Shown here piece after piece: positions 48,031 through 61,200 of a DNA stretch of 64,000 nt (positions are counted from its first letter, which is position 1; each line of letters begins with the position of its first letter). The translations under genes and the position numbers were made by a program. The DNA comes from Capitulum mitella (taxonomy: Eukaryota > Arthropoda > Thecostraca > Pollicipedomorpha > Pollicipedidae): assembly GCA_030062745.1 (NCBI GenBank), contig CP099839.1, forward strand, positions 28,953,451-29,017,450, in the 5' to 3' direction. The notes beneath the pieces were generated by a model that was not told where the DNA came from, did not search any database, and worked only from the letters and a program-made list of their open reading frames with translations.

Positions 48031-49141
48031 GTTAAATCTACAGTTGTGTGACTTAACCTACCCCAAAATGCTGATTTCTTCTTTGATTTTGGCCATTGCC
48101 ACTTTCACAAATTATCACTTATGTAAACCAAGTTTCTTTCCAGAAACAAAATGTCCAGAATTTACATTTGAAGAGGAGGGGCAGAAGACATGTTGGTCCT
48201 GGGATTTCCAATGAAAGGGGACCATGGCCTCAGTGACCTCCCCCCCAGATCCACCAATGAGTAATGCACACAAAATGTGAGGGAGTAAAAATGAGCTTCC
48301 AGAAATGATGGAATTGGTATCAGAATTGAGTGAGGGAGCATAGGATGGGGACTTGTTGACAGATGATCACCATTCTCTGTTTGTGGGAAGATGCTGTGTT
48401 CAGGCAGTGAACATCTGCTGAAGGAAAGACAAAAATAGGGATACAACAAAAAACCCATGGCTTGTTGCAGCAGCCATTCAGTCCCTTTGTCCAATATAGC
48501 TACAAAGATCCACAGTTCAGAGAAATATTTCAGTTATCATATGAAAAATGCTGTATGATTATTTACATAATTCAACATCATCGTTCAGAACTCTGGTGCT
48601 TCGTCGTTTGGGTCCATCCATAAATTACATGACGTGTATTTTCCGACCCCCGCGTCCTTATAACACTCTGTAACGGTCAGTCACATCCCCACCCTTGAAA
48701 CTGCCAGCACCTAGCCCCCCACCCCATCCCTCCCACTTCTTGTCTGTGCTGGCATTTTGAATGGCCATCGCTTACTTTATTGGCGTTGAAAAAAGGAGAC
48801 GCGTGGATTACTTTTGATATGGACGACTCTTTGACGTTCGTTCAGGGTATCTATTATCTTTTCTTTTTCACGTAACAACATTGCATAACGCACTGCTTTG
48901 CTTTGCCTAACGCAACCTTGCTTGCGTCCTTGCTTTTTCCGTGAAATGACCTGGATTTTAAATGCTGCCATCAGGCGTCGGAATGATCCAACAGCTGCGG
49001 TAAAAATTCGCACTTCTGTCCCTTTCCATTTATGCACAGTGTCCAGGAAACTTCCCGGGATCCTCGAGCACGGGAGGGTAGGGGTGAAACCTTGTTGATG
49101 GAAGGGTAAGGGTGGCGCACGCAAGTTTTAAAGAGAGAACT
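48031..49141. other. No gene seen
   Basis: Stop-dense sequence with a C-rich patch near 48700-48735. The last 30 bases (gcaagttttaaagagagaac) resemble the interior of a family 1 element near its 'gagttttaaag' block. Confidence 0.4.
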
Positions 49142-51594
49142 TTAACCCGTCCCCGACTGGGGGGGGGGCAGTTGACTGCCCCCCTGAAGTTTTTCTGGGA
49201 TTGCGAGAGAACCAACAAACACAGAGTCACGAAACTTCGTGTACTTTTTCCTTCATTAATTTTACATCTCGTGTCCAAATTTTGACCTCAGGTAAGGTCA
49301 GGTGCCTGACCTAGGTCAGGTCAAACAGACCTATGTCCAAAAAAGTTTAGCGCCCTCTAACTTTTTTGCAAAACAAGATATCTCAATAATACTTTCAGGG
49401 ATTAGTGATCGTGATAGATGCAACAAATCTGCTATCTCAGATTTTTCGGAATTTTCCAATTTTCCGGGTCATTGACCGAAGGTCAAGCCTATTTTTAAGA
49501 CATATCGCCGTTTTTTTTCGGAAATTGACGGAATATTCCATCACATTTTTAGTGAGAGGGAAGCAGACATCTAGTTACCGTCATTGGGCAAATTATCAGT
49601 GACTTCCATCTATTGACCTGAGGTCAGGTCACGAATAACTGTAGTGGGCCAAAATGTACCACCGTTAACCCGTCCCCGACTGGGGGGCAGTTGACTGCCC
49701 CCCCCCCTGAGGTTTTTCTGGGACAGCAAGAGAACCAAGAAACACAGAGCCACGAAACTTTGTGTACCTTTTGCTCCATCAATTTTACGTCTCGTGTCAA
49801 AATTTTGACCTCAGGTCACGTCAGGTGCCTGACCTAGGTGGGGTCAGACAGACCTATGTCAAAAAAAGTTTAGCGCCCTCTAACTTTTTCGCAAAACAAG
49901 ATATCTCAATAATACTTTCAGGGATTAGTGATCGTGATACATGCAACAAATCTGCTATCTCAGATTTTTCGGAATTTTTCGGGTCATTGACCTGAGGTCA
50001 AGTCCATTTTTAAGACATATCGCCGTTTTTTTCGGAAATTGACGGAATATTCCACAACATTTTTGGTGTGGAGTGAAGCAGACATCTGGTTACCATCATT
50101 GGGAAAAGTATCAGTGACTTCCAGCCATTGACCTGAGGTCAGGTCACGAATAACTGTAGTGGGCCAAAATGTACCACCGTCAAAATCGACGATGAATTAC
50201 TCAGAATGGGTAGAAAATGGCAGAACTAGCTTGCACAGACGTAATTAATACCAGGAACCTCAAAAAGTTTGAAAAGCAGCATATTTTGGAAATAAACAGG
50301 CTCTCGCGAATAAAGCTCCGCCAACTTTGTAGATTGGCAACTAATCAATTTTTCCAAAATTTAAGCATGAGAAACCATCACAAAAACCACAAAGATCAAT
50401 GAAAGTCACAGATCGTCTTTTTTCGCGAAAATAAAGGAACGCAAAAATTAGTTCCCGTCAATTTGGTACCGCATACGGCCGCGGCGCACACTCACGGCTG
50501 ACGGGAGAATTACGGTGTCTTTAACTCAACGTTTCGGCGTATATATTGAATAAATCTGGGGAAATTAGACGTGTATCGGCATCCGCGGACATTTACTTGT
50601 GCGCTGGTGCCTTTACCTATGCGTTATTAGTCACAGCCCTTGAGATTCAGGCCATTTCTCGGTCTCATAGTCGGCTATGAGAAAACATATATAGGGCGTA
50701 AATTGGCTTAAATATTATCTAAAACTAAAAATGAGACCAGTTTCGAGCTCTACTCGTCACAGGCTTTCCAACCGTATGCTTATTTTTATCGTGCGACCAA
50801 CCGTTCGCGAGTTAGAGGGGGGGCAGTCAACTGCCCTCCCCAGTTGCTGATGTTCGGGACGGACCGACGGTCGTGCGCGGGTTAAAATCGACGATTAATG
50901 AATCAGAATGGGTAGAAAATGGCAGAACTAGCTTGCACAGACGTAATGAATACCAGGAACCTGAAAAAGTTTGAAAAAGTTGCATATTTTACAAATAAAC
51001 AGGCTTTCGCGAATAAAGCTCCGCCAACTTTGTAGATTGGTAACTAATCAATTTTTCCAAAATTTAAGCATGAGAAACCACCACAAGAACCACAAAGATC
51101 AATAAAATTGACTTAGATCGTTGGTTTTCGCGAAAATAAAGGAACGCTACAATTAGTTCCCGTCAATTTGGTACCGCATACGGCAGCGACGCACACCGAC
51201 AGCTGGCGGGAGAATTACCGTGTTTTTAACTCAGCGTTTCGGCGTATATATTGAACAAATCTGAGGAAATTAGACGTGAATCGGCATCCGCGGACCTTTG
51301 CTTGTGTCTTGGTGCCTTTACCTATGCGTTATTAGTCACAGCCCTTGAGATTCAGGCCATTTCTCGGTCTCATGCAGTCGGCTATGAGAAAACATATATA
51401 GGGCGTAAATTGCTTACATATTATCGAAAACGGAAAATGAGACCAGTTTCGAGCTCTACTTGTCACAGGCTTTCCAAAAGTATGCTTATTTTTATCGTGC
51501 GACCAACCGTTCGGGAGTTAGAGGGGGGCAGTCAACTGCCCCCCCCCCCCAGTCGCCGATGTTCGAAACGGACCGACGGTCGTGCGCGGTTTAA
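49142..51594 (+). mobile_element. piggyBac-like element, family 2, host copy (split by a second copy)
   Basis: The host copy is 49142-49664 plus 50882-51594, 1236 bp in total. Ends are TTAACCCGTCCCCGACTGGGGGG on the left and cgcggtTTAA on the right. Subterminal ggcagttgactgcccccc palindromes sit at both ends. The left half is rich in AGGTCA words, including the palindrome-like aggtcaggtgcctgacctaggtcaggtca (49293-49321). Another copy of the same element interrupts it at an internal TTAA. Confidence 0.85.
49665..50885 (+). mobile_element. piggyBac-like element, family 2, copy nested in its own kind
   Basis: The 1221-bp inserted copy begins TTAACCCGTCCCCGAC and ends gcgcgggTTAA. Host sequence on each side is gtaccaccg-TTAA and TTAA-aatcgacg; the uninterrupted equivalent inside this copy is gtaccaccgTCAAaatcgacg (near 50173-50193). 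So the TTAA duplication at the insertion point can be read directly. Confidence 0.9.
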
Positions 51595-52480
51595 AACTGT
51601 ATGACAGTGTATAAGTAAATAACTGGGCAAACATACAAAACGTATTTTTGTTGATCTTAAGTCACTTCGGAGGTTCGTGTCAAGATCGAAAGTCAAAATT
51701 TTGTTCCATGTCACTGTCTTTGATGTTATTAAATTTTCTAAAGAGAACATCAGGGTGGCTCAACACAATGCTCTCCATTTGTGTTTTAGGTTCCAAGCCG
51801 TTATCAGGTCAGGTCAGGGAGCTCTGAGCCCATACTGAAAGCTGCCATAAACAGGGCTTTAAGAAATAGAGTTGACTTAGATTATTGAAAATGTTTCCAA
51901 ACACTGAAATGAACCCATCGTCATTCCATGAGGCTGAAGTCATCTGAAATCATGTGAGGTCAGATCTCTTAATTTGACTTGGACATACGACCATGAAGTT
52001 CCCTTTTTCATGCCCCAGCCATGCCATCTTTGCCCTTATTTTGCCCACATTGCGGTACATTTGACATTTCTGAATCACAGAATGACTAGTAAAAGCTAAA
52101 TAATTTTTTTAAGCTGGTATGTTCATTCAGTTTTCCAAAATACTCCCCCTCCCCATTTTCCAAACCCAATGAATGCCGGTGAATTCCCCGAACATCATAA
52201 GCCTGCAGGCTGAAGAGAATATTTCCATCAATAACCTCTTGATTCATGCTCATTGCATCAAAATCGATCATTAAATGTCGGAAATATGGTGAGCAAAAAA
52301 AAACCTTTGGGTTTTTGCGACCTTCCCCATAGGTCATGTCATTGGGTTTTTATTTGTTTTGTATTCTTTTTTCATGTTTTATTATGGTGTTTTTTTTGTT
52401 TGGCTGAAAACCACCGTAAGTTGGACTGCATCAGCTTCCCCATTCAGCTCTTGTGATGACGTCACAAAATGCCGACTGCC
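51595..52480 (+). mobile_element. Family 1 TTAA element fragment, right part
   Basis: After the family 2 host copy the sequence follows family 1 from its 'taaagccttatatggatgtatag' block onward: 'gttgatcttaagtcacttc', 'ggtcaggtcagggagctctgag', 'ttccctttttcatgccccagccatgcc'. The right terminus is missing. It suggests that the family 2 element landed in an older family 1 copy. Confidence 0.6.
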
Positions 52481-52720
52481 ACCCATGGGTGTAAGGTCTT
52501 TGTATTGCGGTCTCTGATCGAAATGTGAAACGCCTGTCTGACCGTTACTACAATATGCTTATTGAACAGTATTGGAAGCTGCTGGAATGTAGGCAGAAGC
52601 AGGCCGGACTGCCAACTATTTAAAATCATCAAGGGAAACAGCAAAGTAAATGTTGAGAATGTTATTATTGGACCAATCTTGTTAGGCATACTGATCATTT
52701 AAAAGATCCACTTAGTGAAT

Positions 52721-52791
52721 ATATATTTGTATATATATATTTGTATATATATTTGTATATACATATTTGTATATATATATTTGTATATATA

Positions 52792-52864
<73 letters not shown>
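52721..52864. repeat. (TA)n and TATATTTG microsatellite
   Basis: Repeats of tatatatttgta pass into about 70 bp of TA. Confidence 0.97.
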
Positions 52865-52867
<3 letters not shown>

Positions 52868-55245
52868 TTTGTTTATGTATAAATATAACAAATAGTAATA
52901 TAATGAAGTAATAAAAAATGTGGATATAAAGGAATGAAAAGTAAAATATAAATTATTTCAAAAATAATGTACAGAATTATCTTTATAGTTTTGTTGTTAT
53001 GTTGTTAACTGTATGGTATGTTGAGAATGTTCATGCTGTTTTGCATATATTATGCCATGCAATATAGTGCAATTTATTGGTATTGTCATATGCTCAACAT
53101 TGTTAAATGATGTGCTTAGTGCTGTGTGTTTCCACCACCATGGCTTCCATCATTGTTTGTGGTGTAATAAATAAATGTACACATATACCAAACAATTGTT
53201 TTGCACTTGTTCCCACTGGTGTTTTGGTGTTCTTTGGTCTGGAATTTAAATGTTCGTTACCAGTATGACCTAGAATAATTGGTCATTTGCATCCATAGCA
53301 GCACCTGCATTATTGTGAACAATTAACCAATCTGTTGCAATGTTTTGTGGTTTGGGAATTCTTTTCAAAGTCTGGATTTTTTTTTATTGTAACAGATTCA
53401 ATGCAAATGGCTTAATGGGTAATGTTAGAGATTGAGCCTGTACTAAGCAGGGATTGTTGCATAGACTCTGGTTCTCCAGTAATGATTCCTGCTATTGCTG
53501 TGGATGAACCCAAGTGTTGATTACATTTAGAAACCGAGGAGGTGGTGGAGATTAATCTTTCTGTTGCCAGATGCAAAGAGGATCTCATGTCTTGTTTCCT
53601 GTTGCTGAGTATTTTTTCATGCCATAGGAGGCAACTTAAGTCTTTTTGCTTTTTGAATCCTTTCTTCCTTGAAATATTCTTGATACTGTAGGCGTCATGT
53701 TTCACATGACGGAACTGAGTATTCCAACTGGCATTATCTGTAATGTGTTCTGCCCTCCCAGGAGTTCATTACAAAGTTTCAGATTGTTTTTCATTACATT
53801 GTAATGAAAAATCTTGTCTCTTCATACATGTGGATGAATGTGTTATTGTGCATTGTCAGCAAGACAGTAACAGGCACTAAGTCAAGAATCAGCTGGAATG
53901 GGGCGGAGGGATCGTCAGATCCTCAGATCCTCAGATCCTAGATCCTCAGAAGGGCGCCTCCTCAGCGTAAGGAGGGCCTCCACCAGTGCTGAGGTGGCCT
54001 CCCATGATTAAAAATGGACCTTACCATTTGCAAGGGCCTACTATAGCATAAGAGGGGCCTCCTTTATCTTCAAAGGAGGCTCCTATAGCCTCAAATGGTC
54101 TGTGGGCCTCCTATGGCAACATGGGGGGCTGCTATGGTCTGGGGCCAAATTTGGAAATTCATTAAGTTCTCAAAGTTCTCAGAGGGGTCCTACCTTTTCC
54201 CCAAAAGGAGGGACGACCATCCCCTTTCTCCTTTGGCTATGTCCTGGGCAGTAACACATAACACTGACTAACTTGAGCTAAGTAAGTCAGTTAATGTAAT
54301 TGCAAAGCATTTGGATGTCATATTGTGCCGAAGTTGGTCTTTAATGTGTGCATACTACTTGCAGGGTTAACATTGGTGACTGATTATGTGCTGAAAAGCA
54401 GTTTTGCACGTGCAAGTATTATATATGATTATTTGTGAGTAGCTGGGCTGGTAGGCACAAACAAGCAGCAGAAAAGGTGCATATGTGGTTGTTATCATTG
54501 TTCTTCTTTCTGCTGAGCACAGAATATATGGGAGTGGCAGAAAATTTGTTATGCAGTTGCGAAGCAGATACATATAACCTTATCCACTACCCCCACACTT
54601 TGTTCATAGACCATTCAGCTGTTAAGTACATTTTGGTACACTTAAAATTGTTGCTTCTTATAATATGCACAAAGACATGTATCCTGCTAGGGTTGTGGTC
54701 ACTTGAGGAAATACCATGTGAGGCGAGTAGGATGCAGTTTGACATTGTTTTGTCCATACTTGTGGGGTTTCGGGACGGGTATGTGGGATGTCTCTGAACA
54801 TCAAAATATAACCACGGAAACAGGATAAGGATCATAGGAGGAAGCGAAGAGAAATCAGAAAACATTAGACCAGAGACCAGGCAGATTGTTCAGTATGGGA
54901 AAGTAAAAAAAAAAAAAAAACAGTCATGCGCAAAAGGCAAGAGTGATGTTCCATTGTTTTTGTTGCAGGTTCCAGTTTTAGTATACATGGGATGTGTGTA
55001 CTCTCCAAGTTTCATTTCTTCCCATCCAGTGCAAATTACCGAATGTTAAAAATCGGAAATGGATTCATGGCTTCATTTGATTAACCATAATGTGGTGCCT
55101 GCATAGTCTCATGGGTTCATTAAGTAAAAACAGAAAGACATTGTCTGGGGATGTGCTGTGACCAGGTTCGGTAACCATGTCTCCCATCCTTACTCCTGAG
55201 GCACTTTTGACCCGTCAGTGAAAGCTGTTGTCTGTGTACCAACAG
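52865..55245. other. Upstream flank of the DMTF1-like gene; no exon seen
   Basis: AT-rich, with a gggcctcc-type degenerate array at about 53890-54200 opening with a short cagatcct repeat, and an A-run near 54907-54921. Earlier exons or the promoter of the DMTF1-like gene could be here but I could not identify any. Confidence 0.4.
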
Positions 55246-58200
55246 ATGGGGGATGACGAGCACGCAATGGTGCAGCTGGTGACCTCCGGTGGACAAGAGT
55301 TCATCCCGGGCTTCGGGTACACGTTCCAGTTGCAGGATGGAAGTCAGGTGAGTGGAAATAAAGAGCCGTTATGCAGAAACCGAATTCCTGGATGATTTTC
55401 ACTTTACTCTTCTCGTAACGAATTTGGTCTTGGTGTGGAATTCGCCTGTACATGCTGTACACCCTGATGTCCCGGAAATCGACCTGAGACTGATATGAAT
55501 GTTAAGTTAATGTAAGCAAGCATAGAATGGGTTTCTTGGCATCAAACTGTCGGTCGATGTCGGTGTCGGTGTGTCGGTGGTCGGTAGCTTAGTTGGTAAA
55601 GCTGTACCCTGAAATAACGTTATAAAAATGAAAATAACTGTACCCTGAAGGTTACTTTGAACCTTTTCACCTTTTGACACTTGATCCAGAAGTGAGCTGG
55701 CAGCTGGTCCAGAGATGTTTGTGCTGTCAGTCACACGAGCATGCCGTTCAGGCGCGCATTGACGAAGCAACTGCGGTGCTATTTCGTGACATTGCACTTG
55801 GCAGGGGGGGGGGAGCACCAGACGCCAGCTGAATTACTGCAGTCAGTGGACCGATTTGGCTGATTGGAATGGTAATCGACTACCCACGATGTAACCCAGG
55901 GTATACCACATTTTTGTACCTTGGAATATATGTCAGGTCACAAGCCACGCCAAACATCCCTTTCGATCGATTTCGGGCGTGTCGTTTCTTTTTTTGCACA
56001 CAAATCAGAGGTTAGAGGCATCCGAATGCCAAAGTACGTTGACAGGTATCCGCAGGATGCCAGTACCTGGCTATTTCAGAAGAATGGCGACAGAGGCCAA
56101 CGTACGTCGTGCGATGCTAAGTGGTCAGTTAAATGTTAATTTTAAGCTTGCCTGATGTGTCGTGTAAATCTCCATGGACACCATGAAAATCTATGAGATG
56201 CCTGTAAATATTCTAGTTGGCATAAGAAAGTTCCAGTGACCCGCACAACTGGCTCTGCAACATCAAGTGACTGACTGAAAAATCTCATTGGCATAAATTT
56301 GACATATGATGACCGTGTGTGAAGTCGTGGGGGCTTCTCATACACACTGACATATTATGACAGTATGACACATACTGCACTCTGGTGGCTATTTAGCATG
56401 ATCATTGTACTGATGAAGACAAAGAAAACCAGAAAAAAATCCAGCATCGCAAAATAGCGACGTATTTGTGGCATTCATATCACCTTGGATAATTTTGGCA
56501 AATAACACCAAAATTTCCACATCTGATGTACCGAAGGGTGCTGGAAAAGCCGACGAAGTTTCTCGTTTGGGGACGGAGTTATGCAACAGGAAAAAGAATG
56601 AGGATCATGTGGTGCCCCCTCCCCTTCTCCGCTGTAAGTCGCAGGTTAGACTTGCGTCGTAAAATTAACCATTCACTTGGAATTGCGTGATGGGAAGGTT
56701 CCGCATCAATGCCATTGCTATCATGGAAAGGTTCCGCGTCATACCGCGGCCTTTGATCGCAAACTTTAACCAAGTAAAAGTTTGTGTCAAATTCGTATTA
56801 AAAACCAGAGGGATTGAGCACAGTGAAAGGTACTCTATTGTACTGTATTGGGTATCCATGCAGTATGGCTTTTCAGGATTGGCGTCAGATGCAAGGTATG
56901 AAACGCGAGACGCGGACAGTGTCGGACGCTCAGTGACATCCGGGGGCGGCCAGTTCCACGAGGCAGCCGCGCGGTAGCGGAACCGCCTTCTGCGTGGCCG
57001 AGAGTTTGCACCTCGATACCTCCGGAACTCACGCTCCGGATGAGCGGGCGGCCCGGGGAGACGCCACAGATCGAGAGACAGACCTGCGGCGAATCGACAG
57101 CGGGGCGAGCTGTTTGTGGGGAATTTTGTGCACTTTAATGAGATCCCTCTTTTGCACGAACTGTTGCACCCGGCTCCAGCCCGGGGATGCCAACATCGGA
57201 CCAACCTTTCCTCCCCCCCCCGCCACCGGACGCCGCACGCCCGCCGCGATCCTTGTACCGAAGTTTGCGATTTTTGATCCGGGCTAGCTGATTTTTTGTT
57301 GCTGCGCCCCATACCGAAATGCGGTACAAAATGTGGGGGAAGATGTGCGTTTCGATGAGCAATTTGACCATTTCCTGGATAAAGTGGTAGCGGGACCGAT
57401 AAAGAAATATCAGAAGGGCATTGCGTCTTCTGACGATCTGGCCGATGTGAATGTCCCATGACATGCATGGGTCGATGGTCACACCCAGCAGTTGCATGGA
57501 CGATGATGGTCAGGTGACCGACCCCGCTGTAGTTAAGTGAAAGTTTGACTTTGCTGATGGTTTGGCGGGTTCCTAAGTAAATCTGCCCCGTTGGATTCAT
57601 CTGGAGTGATTTTGATCTAAATCGGCGTTGCAATAAGTTCAAGGAGTTTTCAGTGCGACGTTTTAGGGATTCTGGATTTCGAGGGTCGAGCACCGGGTGC
57701 TCAAGCAGCGGAGTGTCATCAGCGCACGGCGTCACCCGACATTCCGGTAAATTACACTGCAGGTCGCTCACAAACAGGCTGAAGAGGACAGACCCGGCGA
57801 TAGATCCCTGCGGGCACTAAAGCGAGCCGGCAAAGGCAGTGTTCCGCCCCTCATCAGCCACCTTCGGCCGTCCAGGTAGTTCCGGAGGCATGGCTGGTCG
57901 ACCCCGTACATACCACCTTGCTTAAGAGGACGTGGTCGACGCCGTCGAAGACCTTGCTGAGGTCAGCAGCTGTAATTGACTAAATGTCACCACGTTCTGA
58001 GGTTGGTTGATTGAGATTGGTCCTCAGTGCAGTGACAAGGTTTGTGCGCGTATTGGTCATGAAACGGAATGTTGTGGTCCGAGAGATACCTAGACAGTTG
58101 ATCGAACACATTTTTCTCTGCGACTTTCGATAAGTGGGACGGAAGGGATATCGGCCGGAGGGCTCTTCTACGTCACGTTTTGCTTTATAACTGGGGACTT

Positions 58201-61200
58201 CTCCCAACGAACCAGTGAGCCGGCGCGTAGTTATGGCGGGCCGTCTGTGGTGCGCGGTGTCTGGCCGGGGCGTGGCCGGTGGGAGTCCTCTGACAGCCGG
58301 AGCACACCTGGCGGCCGGGAGGGGAAGTCGGCGTGTTCCGGCGCGGCGGCGCTTTAAGTAGGCCGTCCGGTAGCGCCTCGGACTCCGCCGGCCCGTGTCT
58401 CCTACTGTCATTGGGCCGCGACGGCGAGGGCCTGAAACGGTTTGTTACCGAAATAGGTTCCGGTGTCGATGTGAGTGGCCAGCCGGGCGGCCGTGTCACG
58501 AGCCGACCGGTAGGCAGGTTTGCGGGTGGCACAGAGCGGGAGGGATCACCAGAGAGAGGGCCCCCTCCCTTCGCGTGTCTTCTCGTAGTATGGCGTAAAT
58601 CGGAAGCCTGCGTCTTAATCGTCATGGAAGGCGTGCGGATGGCAACCGATAACGTCATAGAGACAACATCGGCAAGTTTCCAAACTTCTGGGAAAACATC
58701 CTTAGTCACAGGTGCGCTAACAGTGTGAGAGGTGAGGGTCTGTCACTGCGAAACAGCGCTTAACTGCAGGCACACCGTCCAGGCCGACCGTTCCAGACGA
58801 GTTCATGCGTCTCACGGCTCTCGCCAGCTCTGGTAGGGTGGCAGTTCGGAGTTGGAGGGCCGCCGAGACGACAGGCGGTCGCGGACCCGGTAGCCAGTGA
58901 CGTCATCCCTTAGGTCGGCTGCGATTGGAGCGCCCTCCGACGAGAACTCGTTCAAGTGGTCCGCTTTGATCCGTTGTTCTCTTGTTGATGGTTTGTGTTG
59001 TGGGTGCCGAGTGGGAGCTCGTCAGGAAGAACTTCTTCAAGGTACCCCAGAACTGTCGACGGTCGGAGGTCAGGAGCCGGCGGCTGACAAAACCCCGGCG
59101 TCCCCACACCAGCCAACCGTTGACTGAGTTCCGGAGACGACAGAAGCTGCTCTGGACTCAGGCGTGTGCAGATCCAGCCTGGCCGGGCACGCTTCATCCC
59201 GCTCTGATGTCTGGCTAAGCTCAGGGTTGTCGGTGACCCATGGGCAGCCCCAGCGGCGGCAGCGTTTGGCACGGACTGGACAGTGCCATCTATGACCGTC
59301 CATCATATTTGTGAAGCTTGCGATCATTCTGTTTATGTCATCGTCGGTGTCGCAAACGGTCCAGTCCGACAGCAGCAGGTCCAGGCTTGTAGCATCCCAA
59401 GCTGCACGCTCTCAGTTTTGAGTCGTGCGCTCTGTCAGCAGCTTCCGAAGCCGACCGATAGGGGCGCTGGCTGCTGTTGGCTGATGATCGCGGAAAGGAG
59501 AGCTGAGTACTTGACTTCCGAAGTCCAGATGTTACGCTCACTATTATATGGTCCAGAGCCGGTTGAGTCGGTAGAAGATGAGTAGATTGGTCGGTCATCT
59601 GGATCAGGCCAAGCTCAGAGAAGGCTGTGTCGTAACGCCAAACATCGGAGGCATGTTCATTAAGGATGTTGATGTTCATTTTGATGAGTAGGAACATCGG
59701 CTTCTTTCCCACCGGGACTTCGTGCAGCTGCTCTTGTAGTTCCTCCACAGCATGGCAAACGGAGTCGGCGGGATTCAGATAGACGACTCGGGCGATAGCT
59801 GGCCTGCCGCCTCGCCACGTTACAGCCACAGTGTCTTCAGTAGGCTGGTCGCTGGTGTCTCCAGCACCTGACAGTGGATCTCTTCTCCGTGGGTGATGGT
59901 TACTCCACCACCTCGGACTCGCTGACCTTGAGTCGAAGAAATCCGGTCTCGTCTAATCATGGCGTAGCGCGGAAACACTATAAAACCCGACAGCGTTCCA
60001 GGGGAGAGCAGATTGAGACGCTCTGCTTCAGGGGTGCTGGCCAGATCAACCTTCGGGACGAGTGACCGAGCGCTGATGTGCCCAGTCGTCACTCCGTGGC
60101 GAGATCTCGGCCCTGTACGCTTTTGACCGCCGATGTTCCTCTGCTGGACAGAGGTGGCGCCACCATAGGACTCCGCTCGCCCGGCGGCGTCTCGAGTCCG
60201 CGGTAAAGTCAGGCGCGGAATGTTCACGAGATGTTCACTTCGTGTTTGAACTCCTGCAGTAGCAGTCCCCTGTGGGCCCCAGATCACTGAAATGTGCGCG
60301 GGCGCCCCATGCTCCGCAGCATCTCGTCGGTCATGACGGCTTCTGACCCGCCCGAGACGCTTCAGCGGTAGGTGATCTGGTGTCAGCAGCGTAACTTGAG
60401 GTTCACATGGGCATCATAGATTGCGCCGCCGTCGCTCCGGCCGACGCGAACTGTCGGCCTTGCCAGTTGAAGGAACACGCTTCGTAGCATATTCATGATG
60501 CAGGTGGTACAAACATGGCCTGTTGGGCCCAAACTGGTTGCGAGCTTGATTAAATAATGTCCGGTTAGTACCTTAGCGTTTCGCTTGGCAGCACACATCA
60601 GAGACTGTTGCAAACAAGTGGGCGTCTTCCTGGTCACTCACGGGGTATAAAAACACGAAAAGCGCCACGTCCGACATGGAGAGCGCCAAGTCCGGCATTA
60701 TCAGCACCGGGATCTGAAAGGAGGGTGTCACGATGTGCCAGTTTTATTTGGATGAACTTCTCATGTTACTGTGTCCGTGTTCTAGGGGACAGTACAACAG
60801 CGGCTAGAGCTACATGCCGCATGTTTCCGAATCTCTCTGGACACTCGGCACGTGAACAGGCGGAAGAATTCAGTATCTGTTGCCGCCCAAGCTCGGACAA
60901 CAATTTCCGTGTTTCATAAACGCGACACACGCCTTAACCCCATCACAACAGTTGGCCGACTGCCATGAATCACAGCGCAACATGCAGAAGTCAGGTCGCA
61001 ACAGCTGACCCACTGCCACCAGTCGCAGCACGACACATGATGCCCAGAGCCAGACCGCACCGCCATCTTCCAGCCAACTCTAAAACACTCGTGCTCGACC
61101 TCCACCGCAGGTAGCAGTGCATTACCGGCCACGCGCCGACCCTCAGTCAGGTCAGACGCGCTTACAAGGGTTGCGAAAGCTCCGAACACCGCGTTTGTTT

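Noticed and set aside
49142..51594. Simple tandem duplication of 530-bp and 714-bp units
   Set aside because: The TTAA duplication and the uninterrupted junction in the inner copy are better explained by nested insertion.
55575..55665. tRNA or SINE from the A-box-like tagcttagttggta
   Set aside because: No B-box in place and no cloverleaf.
56665..57771. The longest open frame, 368 codons, as a host gene
   Set aside because: It contains a damaged LINE reverse-transcriptase ADD box and C-terminal block with frame changes; it is a retrotransposon relic.
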